From contig JBBCHM010000001.1 in assembly GCA_037200045.1 (NCBI GenBank), positions 1,178,001 to 1,242,000 of the forward strand: a DNA stretch of 64,000 nucleotides, in the 5' to 3' direction. Made by a program: the position numbers and the translations under genes. The notes beneath the pieces were generated by a model. The model searched no databases, was not told the origin of the DNA, and was given only the letters and a program-made list of their open reading frames with translations. The stretch comes from Rhizomicrobium sp. GTDB taxonomy: Bacteria > Pseudomonadota > Alphaproteobacteria > Micropepsales > Micropepsaceae. Shown piece by piece: positions 42,168 through 52,077 of this stretch; the stretch's first letter is position 1, and every line of letters starts with the position of its first letter.

Positions 42168-43277
42168 ATGTCGGCGCTGCGGAAATTAAGCGTGGTCTAC
42201 CTGCTGTGCGCCCTGGCATTCGGCGTGGCGATCGCGTTCGACCGCGATCCGCCGCTCGAACGGGCCAGCCGCGCGACGGTGGCCGCCGCGCTCGACGCGA
42301 CCCGGACCTATGTCGTCGCTCCGGCGTCCGGCCTCTTCCGCGACGCGGGCCGGCGCGTCGCCGATCTCATCGCCGGCCCGGCCAGGCCCAAGGCGCCCGT
42401 CGCGGCGCCGCATCGCGACATCGCGCGGGTGAAGCTGCATCCGCCCGCCTTGCCGGTGCCGTCCGAGCCGGTCCTCGCCGCGCCGCGGGCTCCGGTCGTC
42501 GCCCCGCCGGATATCCAAACCGCCGAGGACGCGGCACCGCCCGCCGCAGCGCCGCCGCCGCCCGCGCCGTCGCGTCCCGAACTGTCGCTCGCGCCGCCGC
42601 CACCCTCGCGCGCCGCCGTCGCGCCCGCCGACATCGTGCGCGTGTCGATGCGGCTGAAGGAAAGCCTGACGCGCGAGATGTTCGAGAATTTCTCGCTCTT
42701 CCTCTATGTGTCGAAGGCCGACACCGGTCCCTGGGCGCAGCACATGTATGTGTTCAAGAAGGACGGCTCGGGCGATCTCGCGATGCTCTACAACTGGCCG
42801 GCCTCGACCGGGCGCGAGAAGGACGAGATCGCGCCCAACGGCACGCGCCAGCCGAGCTTCACGCCGCGCGGCTATTACCAGCTCGACCCGGCGCGCATGT
42901 ACAAGACGCATTTCTCCGGCCAGTGGCACGAGCCGATGCCGCACGCGATGTTCTTCAACTGGCAGCATGACGGATTGCAGACCGGGCTCGCCATTCATGG
43001 CGCCGTGGGGATCGAAGTCGGCCAGCTCGGCAGCCGCGCCTCCGCCGGCTGCATCCGCATCGCGCCGCAGAACGCGGCGCTGCTCTTCAACCTGATCCGC
43101 TCGCAGTACAAGGGCCTGGCGCCGCGCTTCGCCTTCGACCGCCGCACCGCGACGATGAGCAATGACGGCCTGATGATGCACGACGCCGACGGCAATCTGC
43201 GGATGGCCCAGGGCTACAAGGTGCTGGTGTTCGTCGAGAACTACGGCGGCGAGAACGTCGTGGCGGCGTTGTACTGA
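42168..43277 (+). CDS. L,D-transpeptidase family protein, second of a tandem pair
   Basis: The 369-residue protein has a signal-like start (LSVVYLLCALAFGVAIAF), a long Ala/Pro linker (about 75-155) and a YkuD domain ending in AIHGAVGIEVGQLGSRASAG followed by CIRIAP. The catalytic-site residue that is normally His before Gly-Cys is Ala. It shares YVSKADTGPWAQHMYVFKK with the preceding protein's FIYVSKAASGPWAQRLFLFR, so the pair arose by duplication. The 116-base gap between them holds TTAACC and an AT-rich TTTATTTTTGGTTATCAT stretch that may be a separate promoter. Confidence 0.88.
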   Translation: MSALRKLSVVYLLCALAFGVAIAFDRDPPLERASRATVAAALDATRTYVVAPASGLFRDAGRRVADLIAGPARPKAPVAAPHRDIARVKLHPPALPVPSEPVLAAPRAPVVAPPDIQTAEDAAPPAAAPPPPAPSRPELSLAPPPPSRAAVAPADIVRVSMRLKESLTREMFENFSLFLYVSKADTGPWAQHMYVFKKDGSGDLAMLYNWPASTGREKDEIAPNGTRQPSFTPRGYYQLDPARMYKTHFSGQWHEPMPHAMFFNWQHDGLQTGLAIHGAVGIEVGQLGSRASAGCIRIAPQNAALLFNLIRSQYKGLAPRFAFDRRTATMSNDGLMMHDADGNLRMAQGYKVLVFVENYGGENVVAALY

Positions 43278-43299
43278 CGTTCCCGAATTGCGCGCGATT

Positions 43300-43458
43300 C
43301 CTCTCCCGTTTACGGGAGAGGACGCAAAAGCTTGCACTTAGCGGAGCACTTGCGGAGCTAAGTGCTTAGCTTTTGCTGGTGAGGGGGCGAAGCTTGGCGC
43401 GAACCCTCACCCGAACGTCGCTTCGCGCCGTTCGACCTCTCCCGCGAAGCGGGAGAGG
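43300..43458. repeat. Family B long hairpin repeat
   Basis: CCTCTCCCGTTTACGGGAGAGG on the left and CCTCTCCCGCGAAGCGGGAG on the right, with an inner AAAAGCTTGCACTTAGC / GCTAAGTGCTTAGCTTTT arm pair and a CGAACGTCGCTTCGCGCC block. It lies between convergent genes and touches the rlmB stop codon. Confidence 0.8.
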
Positions 43459-44265
43459 TTAAGAGCGCGTCATCTCGTACAGCGCCACCGCCGCCGCGTT
43501 CGACACGTTGAGGCTCTCCATCGCCGCCGCGATCGGCACATGCGCGGCGACATCGCATTTCTCGCGCACCAGCCGGCGGATGCCGGCGCCCTCCGAGCCC
43601 AGCACCAGCGCGACATCGCCCTTGTGCATCGCATCGGCCAGCGTCAGTTCGCCGTCGCCGGCCAGCGCGATGCGCCAGAACTCCCGCTTGCCGAGATCCT
43701 CCAGCGTCCGCGCGATGTTCACCACCGTGATCACGGGTATGATGTCGAGCGCGCCCGACGCGGCCTTGGCGAGGACGCCGGTCTCCGGCGGCGAATGGCG
43801 GTCCTGCACCACCACCACCGTCACGCCGAACGCCGCCGCGGTGCGCAGGATCGCGCCCTCATTGTGCGGATCGGTGATCTGGTCCAGCACCAGCACGATG
43901 CGCCGCTTGCCCGCCGCTTCGTCGAGGATCGATTCAAGTTCGCGCCGGGGCAGGGGCTCGACCAGGAGCGCCACGCCCTGATGCACCGCGCCCTCGGGCA
44001 GGATCTTCGACACGCCCGCCATGTCGACGATCTCGTGCTTGACGCGGTTGAGCAGCTTGGCGCCGATCTCCTCCGCCGCGCGCTCCGTCAGGACCGCCCG
44101 CCGCACGAACCTTTTGGGATTGGCCAGCGCCGCGCGCACCGCATGGGTGCCGTACAGCCACAGCCCGCTTTCGGGCTTGGCATGCGGCTTGAAGAATTTG
44201 CGTTCCGGCTTGCGCTCGGATTTGCCGGTTGGGCGGCGTTCACGCCCGCGTTCCTGTCGTGCCAT
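43459..44265 (-). CDS. rlmB: 23S rRNA (guanosine-2'-O-)-methyltransferase RlmB
   Basis: RlmB methylates G2251 of 23S rRNA (E. coli numbering). The 268-residue protein has a basic N-terminal tail, a substrate-binding domain starting LWLYGTHAVRAAL and the SPOUT knot motifs DQITDPHNEGAILRTA, ALVLGSEGAGIRRLV and ESLNVSNAAAVALYE. The length and motif order match TrmH-type RlmB. Sister SpoU enzymes cannot be ruled out entirely. Confidence 0.93.
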   Translation of the reverse strand: MARQERGRERRPTGKSERKPERKFFKPHAKPESGLWLYGTHAVRAALANPKRFVRRAVLTERAAEEIGAKLLNRVKHEIVDMAGVSKILPEGAVHQGVALLVEPLPRRELESILDEAAGKRRIVLVLDQITDPHNEGAILRTAAAFGVTVVVVQDRHSPPETGVLAKAASGALDIIPVITVVNIARTLEDLGKREFWRIALAGDGELTLADAMHKGDVALVLGSEGAGIRRLVREKCDVAAHVPIAAAMESLNVSNAAAVALYEMTRS

Positions 44266-44370
44266 GGCGGGCGCTTATAGGCGAAAGGCCGCCCGCGCAA
44301 GTCGTCGCAGGCCCGCCGATCACGGCAAATTGGCTTTCCTGCTGCATTGCGGTAGGATCATATCCTGGCC

Positions 44371-44766
44371 ATGCAACGAAACCGTCACCCGGGAACCAAG
44401 GTCCGCGCCGCGTCGCGCGGGATGGTCTCGCGCGCCCTGGTGCTGCTGACGCTCGTCGCCTTCCTGGTCCAGGGCTTCGTCACCCAGACCCATATCCATG
44501 CCCGCCCGGTCGGCGCGCCGGTGGCGGTCGACCTGTTCGACGGCGCCAAGGCGCCGGCCAAGGACAACGCACCCTCCAAGAACGACGAGGCGAACTGCCC
44601 GCTCTGCCAGGCCTTCGCCAGCAGCGGCCAGTTCCTCACCCCGGCGGCCGCGGCGATCCTGCTGCCGTCGTTCTCGGTTTCCGTCATCCAGCTCGTCCCG
44701 CTCGCGGCGAAGCTGGTCCGCTCCGCCAGCCACGCCTGGCGTGGCCGCGCGCCGCCCTCGGCCTAA
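44371..44766 (+). CDS. Small exported/membrane protein with CPLC motif (DUF2946-like)
   Basis: The 131-residue protein has one N-terminal membrane segment (ALVLLTLVAFLVQGFVTQ) followed by THIHARP, and then EANCPLCQAF and a second hydrophobic stretch (PAAAAILLPSFSVSVIQLVPLA). The H-x-H and C-x-x-C set resembles the small DUF2946 proteins often found next to copper- or metal-related TonB receptors. It precedes such a receptor here. The histidines and cysteines could bind a metal, but this is inference. Confidence 0.7.
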   Translation: MQRNRHPGTKVRAASRGMVSRALVLLTLVAFLVQGFVTQTHIHARPVGAPVAVDLFDGAKAPAKDNAPSKNDEANCPLCQAFASSGQFLTPAAAAILLPSFSVSVIQLVPLAAKLVRSASHAWRGRAPPSA

Positions 44767-44888
44767 GCCAAAAGCCAGACTCGCGATCCGTCGCCGGCGT
44801 CCCGCGCCGGCCACCGGGCGCATTCCACAACATTCGCGATGCAAATCCGTACACGGGGGCATTGCGGCTTTGCCGAGGTATTTTTCCG

Positions 44889-47033
44889 ATGAATCGTTCC
44901 CAACTTCTGGCCGGCGCGGCCATCACCTCCCTGCTGTGCCTGAGCGCGGCGCCGGCCGGCGCCGAGGAAATCGAGACCGTGGTCGTGACCGCCGCCAAGC
45001 TCAACGCGGCGCGTCTGGGCATCCAGGCCCAGGTCGGCGCCTCGACCTACACGATCAGCGACAAGGCCATCGAGGCGCAGCCCGGCGGCGACAACAACCT
45101 GCTCAACCAGGTCGTGCTCCAGGCCCCCGGCGTGGCGCAGGATTCGTTCGGACAGCTCCATGTCCGCGGCGAGCATAACGGCCTGCAATACCGCCTGAAC
45201 GGCATCATCATCCCGGAGGGCATCTCGGTGTTCGGCCAGACGCTGGACCCGCGGCTGGTGGGCTCGCTCAAGCTGATCACCGGCGCGTTGCCGGCCGAAT
45301 ACGGCCTGCGCACCGCCGGCATCATCGACATCCAGACCAAGTCCGGCGTGTTCCAGCCCGGCGGCGACGTTTCGGTCTATGGCGGCAGCCACAACGAGGT
45401 GCAGACCAGCGCCAGCTATGGCGGCTCCGACGGCGGGCTCAACTACTTCGTCTCCGGCGACTACACGACCAACTCGCTCGGCATCGAATCGCCCGACGGC
45501 AGCAGCGATCCGTTGCACGACCGCACCAAGCAGTATCACGGCTTCGCGTTCCTCCAGGACATCCTGGACAACAACTCCTCGATCACCGCGATCCTCGGCA
45601 CCTCGAACGATATGTTCCAGATCCCGAACCAGCGCGGCCTTCAGCCGAGCGGCCTCGACGGCATCACCGGGCTCGGACCGGCGGGCGAACTGACCGCCAA
45701 CGGCCAGTTCCTCTTTCCCAGCGGCAATCTCAACGAGAACCAGCGCGAGACCACCGATTACGGCATCGTCAGCTATCTGCGCTCGATGGGGGATGTCGAC
45801 GTCCAGGTCTCGGCCTATGGCCGGTTCTCGAGCCTGTTCTTCACGCCCGACGCGATCGGCGACTTGCTCTACAACGGCATCGCGCAAACCGCCTATAAGC
45901 GCGACGTCGCCTATGGCCTGCAGGCCGAAGGCGCCTGGCATGCCGGCGACGGCCACACCCTGCGCGCCGGCGTGATCTACCAGGCCGACGACCTCGCCAG
46001 CCGCACCTCCTCGCAGGTCCTGGCCGTCGACGGCGCCGGGATGCAGACGCTGCCCGACACGCCGCTCACCATCCCCGACAACGGCACCAAGCATGCCTGG
46101 AGCTACAGCCTGTACCTGCAGGACGAATGGGAACTCATCCCCGACACGCTGACGCTGAATTACGGTGTGCGCTGGGACCAGTTCGGCGCCTTCGACTCCG
46201 AGAACCAGCTCAGCCCGCGCGTCAATTTCGTCTGGACGCCGACCGACACGATCACCGTCCATGGCGGCTATTCGCGCTATTTCTCGCCGCCGCCGATCGA
46301 GCTGGTGGGCACCACCGATGTCGCGCTGTTCAACGGCACGACCGCCGCCGCCGGCAGCACGGTCGACGACACGCCCAAGGCCGAACGCGCCGACTACTAC
46401 GATATCGGCGTGCAGAAGACCCTGCCGGACGACGGGCTCACCTTCGGCCTGGACGGTTTCTACAAGCTCTCCCACAACCTGATCGACGAGGGCCAGTTCG
46501 GCGCGCCGATCATCCTGACGCCGTTCAACTATCTCCACGGCAAGCAGTACGGCGCGGAGCTGACGGCCAATTACGACGACGGCGGCCCGCTGACCGGCTA
46601 TGTCAACGCCGCCTATGAGCGGGCGGTGGGCGAGGACATCGTCTCCAGCCAGTTCCAGTTCGATCCGGGCGATCTCGCCTATATCGCGAACCACTTCATT
46701 CCGCTGGATCACCAGCAGCTCCTCTCGGTCTCGGCCGGCGCGTCCTACAATTGGCGCGACATCCGCTTCAGCGCCGATTTGATCTACGGCTCGGGCCTGC
46801 GCCGCGACGGCCTCACGCCCAACGGCGATCACGTCCCCGACTACACCCAGGTCAATATCGGCGTCAGCCACACCTTCAATCCCTGGGGCGACAAAGGGCT
46901 CACGGCGCGGTTCGACGTGATCAACCTGCTCGACGAGAAATACGAGATCCGCGACGGCACCGGCATCGGCGTCGGCGCGCCGCAATTCGGTCCCCGGCGC
47001 GGCTACTTCTTCGGCTTGTCGCAAGCGCTGTAG
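44889..47033 (+). CDS. TonB-dependent outer-membrane receptor
   Basis: The 714-residue protein has a signal peptide (LLAGAAITSLLCLSAAPAGA), a TonB-box-like ETVVVTAAK right after cleavage, a plug domain (ISDKAIEAQPGGDNNLLNQV, GQLHVRGEHNGLQYRLNG) and a beta-barrel ending RRGYFFGLSQAL with a terminal hydrophobic pattern. It imports a ligand using TonB energy. The ligand is not fixed by sequence, but the neighbouring CPLC protein, ABC transporter and DUF3299 protein point to a metal such as zinc or copper. Confidence 0.9.
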   Translation: MNRSQLLAGAAITSLLCLSAAPAGAEEIETVVVTAAKLNAARLGIQAQVGASTYTISDKAIEAQPGGDNNLLNQVVLQAPGVAQDSFGQLHVRGEHNGLQYRLNGIIIPEGISVFGQTLDPRLVGSLKLITGALPAEYGLRTAGIIDIQTKSGVFQPGGDVSVYGGSHNEVQTSASYGGSDGGLNYFVSGDYTTNSLGIESPDGSSDPLHDRTKQYHGFAFLQDILDNNSSITAILGTSNDMFQIPNQRGLQPSGLDGITGLGPAGELTANGQFLFPSGNLNENQRETTDYGIVSYLRSMGDVDVQVSAYGRFSSLFFTPDAIGDLLYNGIAQTAYKRDVAYGLQAEGAWHAGDGHTLRAGVIYQADDLASRTSSQVLAVDGAGMQTLPDTPLTIPDNGTKHAWSYSLYLQDEWELIPDTLTLNYGVRWDQFGAFDSENQLSPRVNFVWTPTDTITVHGGYSRYFSPPPIELVGTTDVALFNGTTAAAGSTVDDTPKAERADYYDIGVQKTLPDDGLTFGLDGFYKLSHNLIDEGQFGAPIILTPFNYLHGKQYGAELTANYDDGGPLTGYVNAAYERAVGEDIVSSQFQFDPGDLAYIANHFIPLDHQQLLSVSAGASYNWRDIRFSADLIYGSGLRRDGLTPNGDHVPDYTQVNIGVSHTFNPWGDKGLTARFDVINLLDEKYEIRDGTGIGVGAPQFGPRRGYFFGLSQAL

Positions 47034-47126
47034 GCGGCGCGCGGGCGGCCGGATATTCGGCCGCCCGCGCATCGGCGGCGTGCGCGAGGAACGCCACGCC
47101 GGTCGCATAGCGGACGGGTGCTCGTC

Positions 47127-47798
47127 ATGAACGATGATCGCGTATCGAAGAAAGCCATCCTGGCGACCGCCGGCGTCGTGCTGGAGCGCGGCGGAAGACA
47201 ATTCGCGCGACTCCCCGATCTTAACGTCGCCGCCGGCCAGTCCGTGGCGATTGTCGGCCCTTCGGGCTGTGGCAAGACCACGGCGCTGATGGCGCTGGCC
47301 GCGATCCGCGCCCCGCGGCACGGCACGATCGAGATCGAAGGCACGAAGCTTTGGGCGCTTGGCCGGGGCGGACGCGACGGGTTTCGCGGCCGCCGCATCG
47401 GGTTGGTGTTCCAGTCCTTCCATCTGATCGATGCCTTGAGCGTCCGCGCGAACATCCAGATAGCGGCGCAATGCGCCGGCCATCCCGTCCACGATCCGCA
47501 GCGTCTCGACCGGCTGATGGAACGCCTCGGACTGACCGCGATCCAGTCGCGGCGCGCCGACCGGATCAGCCACGGCCAGGCGCAGCGCACCGCCATCGCG
47601 CGCGCCCTGATGAACCGGCCGGCCGTCATCCTGGCCGACGAGCCGACCTCGGCCCTCGATGATGCGAACACCGCGGCGCTGATGGCGCTGCTGGTCGAGT
47701 CCGCCGTGTCGGAAGACGCCGCTTTGGTCGTGACGACGCATGACCGCCGCGTGCTGGACGCCGTCGATACCGTCGTCGAAATGGAGGCGCTGCCATGA
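47127..47798 (+). CDS. ABC transporter ATP-binding protein (MacB/LolD type)
   Basis: The 223-residue ATPase has Walker A GPSGCGKTTALMAL, Q-loop VFQSFHLIDALSV, a signature RISHGQAQRTAIARAL (His replaces the usual first Gly of SGGQ), Walker B VILADEPTSALDD and the H-loop VVTTHDRRV. The ATG at 47127 is preferred over the GTG at 47118. Its stop overlaps the permease ATG. It belongs to the FtsX-permease-coupled class that works without a periplasmic binding protein in the usual sense. Confidence 0.92.
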   Translation: MNDDRVSKKAILATAGVVLERGGRQFARLPDLNVAAGQSVAIVGPSGCGKTTALMALAAIRAPRHGTIEIEGTKLWALGRGGRDGFRGRRIGLVFQSFHLIDALSVRANIQIAAQCAGHPVHDPQRLDRLMERLGLTAIQSRRADRISHGQAQRTAIARALMNRPAVILADEPTSALDDANTAALMALLVESAVSEDAALVVTTHDRRVLDAVDTVVEMEALP

Positions 47799-49006
47799 TG
47801 GCGGTCACGCTGGCCTTTGCCTATCTGCGGCGGCGCTGGGGACAGGCGCTGCTTTCGATCCTGGTCGGCGCGCTCGGCGTCGCGGCGGTGGCCATCGCCT
47901 ATGTCGGGCTGGATGCGTTTCCGGCCGCCGCGGAACGCGCCTGGGGCGGCGTCGACCTCGTCATCGGACCGAAGGGCTCGGCGCTGGACCTGGTTCTGTG
48001 CTGCGCGCTGCACGTCTCCGATCCGCGCGGACTGGTTTCGGAAAAGGCGGCGATGGCGGCGGCCTCCCATCCGCTGATCCGTGTCGCGGCGCCCATCGCG
48101 CTGGGCGACAATGTCGAGGGCTGGCGCATCGTCGGCACCACGCCGCAACTTCTTTGGATCTATCGCACCGACGTGGTGCAGGGCCGCGTCTGGAACAAGC
48201 CGCTCGAAGCGGTCCTGGGCGCGGATGCGGCGGATGCCCTGCATCTCAAAATCGGCCAGAGCTTCATCGGCGCCCACGGCCTTGCGGCGGGCGGCGAGCT
48301 GCATTCGCAGTTCCCCTACCGCATCGTCGGCATCCTGCCGCGCACCGGCTCGGCGCTCGACCGGCTGGTCCTCTGCGATATCGAAACCGTCCGCTACATC
48401 CACAAGATGCACCAGGAGGACGAAGCCGCCGCGACCGGCGTGACCGAGACCTATGTCAATCTCCCCGACGCCGCGACGGCCGTCGTCGCGTCGTACAAGA
48501 GCCCGGTGGCGGCGTTGCTTGTCCCGCGCCTGATCGATGCCAGCCCGGAGCTGACGGCGGCGAGCCCGAGCTTCGAGATCGCCCGGCTGATGAGCTATCT
48601 GCGGCCGCTGACCGTGGCGGCGACCGCGCTGGGCATCCTGCTGGTCGTCATCGCGGCGGCCGCCGCCGCCGCCGCCCTGATGGCCACGATGAACGCCCGC
48701 ACCCGCGACCTCGCGCTGCTCCGCGCCTTGGGCGCCGGACCCGTGACCATCGCGACGGTCGCGATCGCGGAAGCGGCGATCATCGCGCTCGCGGCGCTGC
48801 TGCTGGGCGCCGGTCTCGCCGCGCTCCTGTTCTATGCCGGGGCCGGCCTGCTGGCCGAGCGCACCGGTCTTCTGATCGAGCCGCGGATCGACGGCGACGC
48901 GGTTCTGTATCTCGTCATCGGCGCCCTTGGCACGGCGCTGATCGCCGCTCTTTTCCCCGCCATCCGTGCCGCGCGCACACCCATAGAGGAGCTGCTTCAG
49001 TCATGA
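47795..49006 (+). CDS. ABC transporter permease, FtsX/MacB-like
   Basis: The 403-residue protein has one N-terminal membrane segment (ALLSILVGALGVAAVAIAYV), a periplasmic domain of about 230 residues (VDLVIGPKGSALDLVLCC and following) and three C-terminal segments (TVAATALGILLVVIAAAAAA, EAAIIALAALLLGAGLAALL, YLVIGALGTALIAALFPAI). It has the FtsX cytoplasmic element RTRDLALLRALGA. It overlaps both neighbours by ATGA, so ATPase, permease and the DUF3299 protein form a unit. Confidence 0.92.
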   Translation: MMAVTLAFAYLRRRWGQALLSILVGALGVAAVAIAYVGLDAFPAAAERAWGGVDLVIGPKGSALDLVLCCALHVSDPRGLVSEKAAMAAASHPLIRVAAPIALGDNVEGWRIVGTTPQLLWIYRTDVVQGRVWNKPLEAVLGADAADALHLKIGQSFIGAHGLAAGGELHSQFPYRIVGILPRTGSALDRLVLCDIETVRYIHKMHQEDEAAATGVTETYVNLPDAATAVVASYKSPVAALLVPRLIDASPELTAASPSFEIARLMSYLRPLTVAATALGILLVVIAAAAAAAALMATMNARTRDLALLRALGAGPVTIATVAIAEAAIIALAALLLGAGLAALLFYAGAGLLAERTGLLIEPRIDGDAVLYLVIGALGTALIAALFPAIRAARTPIEELLQS

Positions 49007-49506
49007 TCCGCAAATCCCTGACACTGGCACTCATCATCCCGGTCTTTCTGTTGAGCGCGGGCTTCCGTCCGCAGCAGAAGGTCCTGGCCACCGACCCCAA
49101 CGCGCAGCCCGCCGACGAGCGCGCGATGCAGGACCGGCTCCCGAAGTCGCACGACGCGCTGTGGTCGAAACTGCTCGACAGCAAGGTCGCCTACAACAAC
49201 CGCACCGGCATCTACAGCATCACCGTGTCGCCCCAGATCAAGGCGCTGGCGAACCGGCAGGTGACGGCCAGCGGCTGGGTCCTGCCGCTCGACGGCTCCG
49301 ATCAGACCCGGCATTTCCTGCTGACGCGGCGCACGCCGGTGTGCATGTTCTGCCCGCCCGGCGAGCCCAACGAGGTCGCCGAGGTCGTCAGCCCCACGCC
49401 GATCGCCTGGACCGACAAGCTGGTGACGGTCACCGGCCAGTTCAGCCTCGTCAACAACGGCGAGAAGGGCATCTTCTTCAAGATCGCGGCGAACGCGATC
49501 CGCTGA
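49003..49506 (+). CDS. DUF3299 exported protein
   Basis: The 167-residue protein has a short signal peptide (SLTLALIIPVFLLSAGF) and a DUF3299-like domain: VTASGWVLPLDGSDQTRHFL, RTPVCMFCPPGEPNE (a C-x-x-C pair) and LVTVTGQFSLVNNGEKGIFF. Proteins of this family accompany FtsX-type ABC transporters in the zinc-regulated ZrgABCDE cluster described for Vibrio. I infer a periplasmic metal-handling role from that context. Its 3' end overlaps the convergent thioredoxin-like gene by 29 bases. Confidence 0.8.
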   Translation: MIRKSLTLALIIPVFLLSAGFRPQQKVLATDPNAQPADERAMQDRLPKSHDALWSKLLDSKVAYNNRTGIYSITVSPQIKALANRQVTASGWVLPLDGSDQTRHFLLTRRTPVCMFCPPGEPNEVAEVVSPTPIAWTDKLVTVTGQFSLVNNGEKGIFFKIAANAIR

Positions 49507-49861
49507 TGCGGCAGGCCGCAAGCAGCGCCTTGGCCCGTGGCACCGTCAGGCCGCCGCGCCACGCGGCGCAGGCTTCGCCCGCCGGCGCGAGCGCCCGCGC
49601 ATAGGGCAGGATGGCGTCGCCGTCGCCAGCCGCGAGCAGTGCCCGGCGCGGCGGGTGGATTGCGGCCGGCACGGCGGCCCGTTCCAGGCCCGGCGATACG
49701 GCGCGGATCGTCGCCCGCGCCCGCGCCTCCTGGTCCAGAAGGACGATCCGCAGGCGCCGGCCATCCTTTTCGAGGGCGGCCAACACGGGAAGTTCCATCC
49801 GGCACGGGATGCAGGTCGGGGAATAGTAGACTTCGAGAATCGGCGGCGGCGGAACGGGCAT
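49478..49861 (-). CDS. Thioredoxin-like protein with CIPC motif
   Basis: From the ATG at 49861 the protein is 127 residues. The opening ILEVYYSPTCIPCRMELPVL gives a strand and a C-x-x-C active site on a helix, then RLRIVLLDQEARARA. The cis-proline element is visible in AAVPAAIHPPRR. It has no signal peptide. It is convergent with the DUF3299 gene and could act on cysteine pairs in that cassette, but this is only position-based. Confidence 0.75.
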   Translation of the reverse strand: MPVPPPPILEVYYSPTCIPCRMELPVLAALEKDGRRLRIVLLDQEARARATIRAVSPGLERAAVPAAIHPPRRALLAAGDGDAILPYARALAPAGEACAAWRGGLTVPRAKALLAACRISGSRSPRS

Positions 49862-50193
49862 GGCGGAAACCCTAGTCGGGCGGGGGGCCATCCGCCATCG
49901 CCGGACCCGCCTTTGCCCCGAATCCGGCGGACCGGCTGTCAAGCAATCAATTCGCTTGCGCCGGCCGGCGGGCCGGGAATAGCCTTTCCGTCAAGCTGTT
50001 GTTCGCGGGGGCAAATTCGGGCCTGTTCCGCGCTAATAAACTGTTGACAGCTTGATCCTCTTAGCCAATAACCCGCGATCCGCAGCCAACCCTTCCGAAA
50101 GGCACGTACACACGTTCGTTCCACAAAAACGGACGCGCATCGGTGCCGCCTCGGAACTGGCGCGTAAGTAGTTGAGCCGGTTGAACAATCGAA
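49862..50193. other. 332-base gap upstream of tRNA-Tyr
   Basis: No protein-coding frame is convincing here. The right part holds the probable promoter at 50044. The left part holds the start region of the minus-strand thioredoxin-like gene. No repeat family A or B copy is present. Confidence 0.5.
50044..50072 (+). promoter_or_regulatory. Probable promoter of the tRNA-tuf operon
   Basis: TTGACA (50044-50049), a perfect -35, is followed after 17 bases by AATAAC (50067-50072), a four-of-six -10. The distance to tRNA-Tyr is about 120 bases. GC-rich sequence after it could be a discriminator. Confidence 0.45.
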
Positions 50194-50279
50194 GGAGGGG
50201 TGCCCGAGTGGCTAAAGGGGACGGACTGTAAATCCGTTGGCTACGCCTACGCTGGTTCGAATCCAGCCCCCTCCACCAG
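50194..50279 (+). tRNA. tRNA-Tyr (anticodon GTA)
   Basis: The acceptor GGAGGGG pairs with CCCCTCC before A and an encoded CCA. The anticodon GTA is at 50229-50231. A long variable arm follows, as in class II tRNAs, and the T arm is GCTGG-TTCGAAT-CCAGC. Confidence 0.97.
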
Positions 50280-50319
50280 CCGGCTGGAACGAAGAAGAGG
50301 ACGAAGGAAGTCGAATAAG

Positions 50320-50393
50320 GCGGGTGTAGCTCAATGGTAGAGCAACAGCCTTCCAAGCTGATGACGAGGGTTCGATTCCCTTCACCCGCTCCA
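50320..50393 (+). tRNA. tRNA-Gly (anticodon TCC)
   Basis: The acceptor GCGGGTG pairs with CACCCGC, then T and an encoded CCA. The anticodon TCC is at 50352-50354 in loop CTTCCAA. It is 40 bases after tRNA-Tyr and 110 before tuf. Confidence 0.97.
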
Positions 50394-50503
50394 ATCTCGC
50401 CCTTGTAGGGCTTCGGTTGGCAGGCCACCTCACTGGGACGGGGCGAAGAAGAACCGAGTACCCCCGCCTCGGGCGGGACGTGAAGAACGAAGGATAAGAG
50501 ATT

Positions 50504-51694
<1,191 letters not shown>

Positions 51695-51707
51695 GGGCTT
51701 GTGTCCT

Positions 51708-51783
<76 letters not shown>

Positions 51784-51815
51784 GTAATGTGAAACGGATT
51801 GAACGAAGAAAAGAC

Positions 51816-52073
51816 ATGGCGGACGCGACGAAAAAGACGGCGGATACGGCGGGCAAGGATTTGCCGGCGCCGGTGCGCCGGCGCACCAATCCGCTGGCGT
51901 TCTTCGGCGAGGTCCGGCGCGAGGTTTCCAAGGTCACCTGGCCCTCCTGGAAGGAGACCTGGCTCACCTCGGCGATGGTTTTCATCATGGTGGGCCTCAC
52001 CATGGTGTTCTTTTTCGGCGTCGACTGGATTCTTTCCTACGGCGAACGTCTCCTGATCGGCGCGGTGGGCTAA
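51816..52073 (+). CDS. secE: Protein translocase subunit SecE
   Basis: SecE clamps the SecY channel. The 85-residue protein is the short single-segment form, with the conserved amphipathic helix FFGEVRREVSKVTWPSWKET followed by one membrane segment (AMVFIMVGLTMVFFFGVDWIL). The N-terminus is a polar Ala/Lys stretch. The ATG at 51816 follows tRNA-Trp by 32 bases. nusG starts four bases after its stop. Confidence 0.95.
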   Translation: MADATKKTADTAGKDLPAPVRRRTNPLAFFGEVRREVSKVTWPSWKETWLTSAMVFIMVGLTMVFFFGVDWILSYGERLLIGAVG

Positions 52074-52077
52074 AGCG

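Noticed and set aside
50194..50393. tRNA genes as integration site for a mobile element
   Set aside because: No integrase, no duplicated tRNA 3' end and no foreign segment follow. The order is the standard tRNA-tuf cluster.
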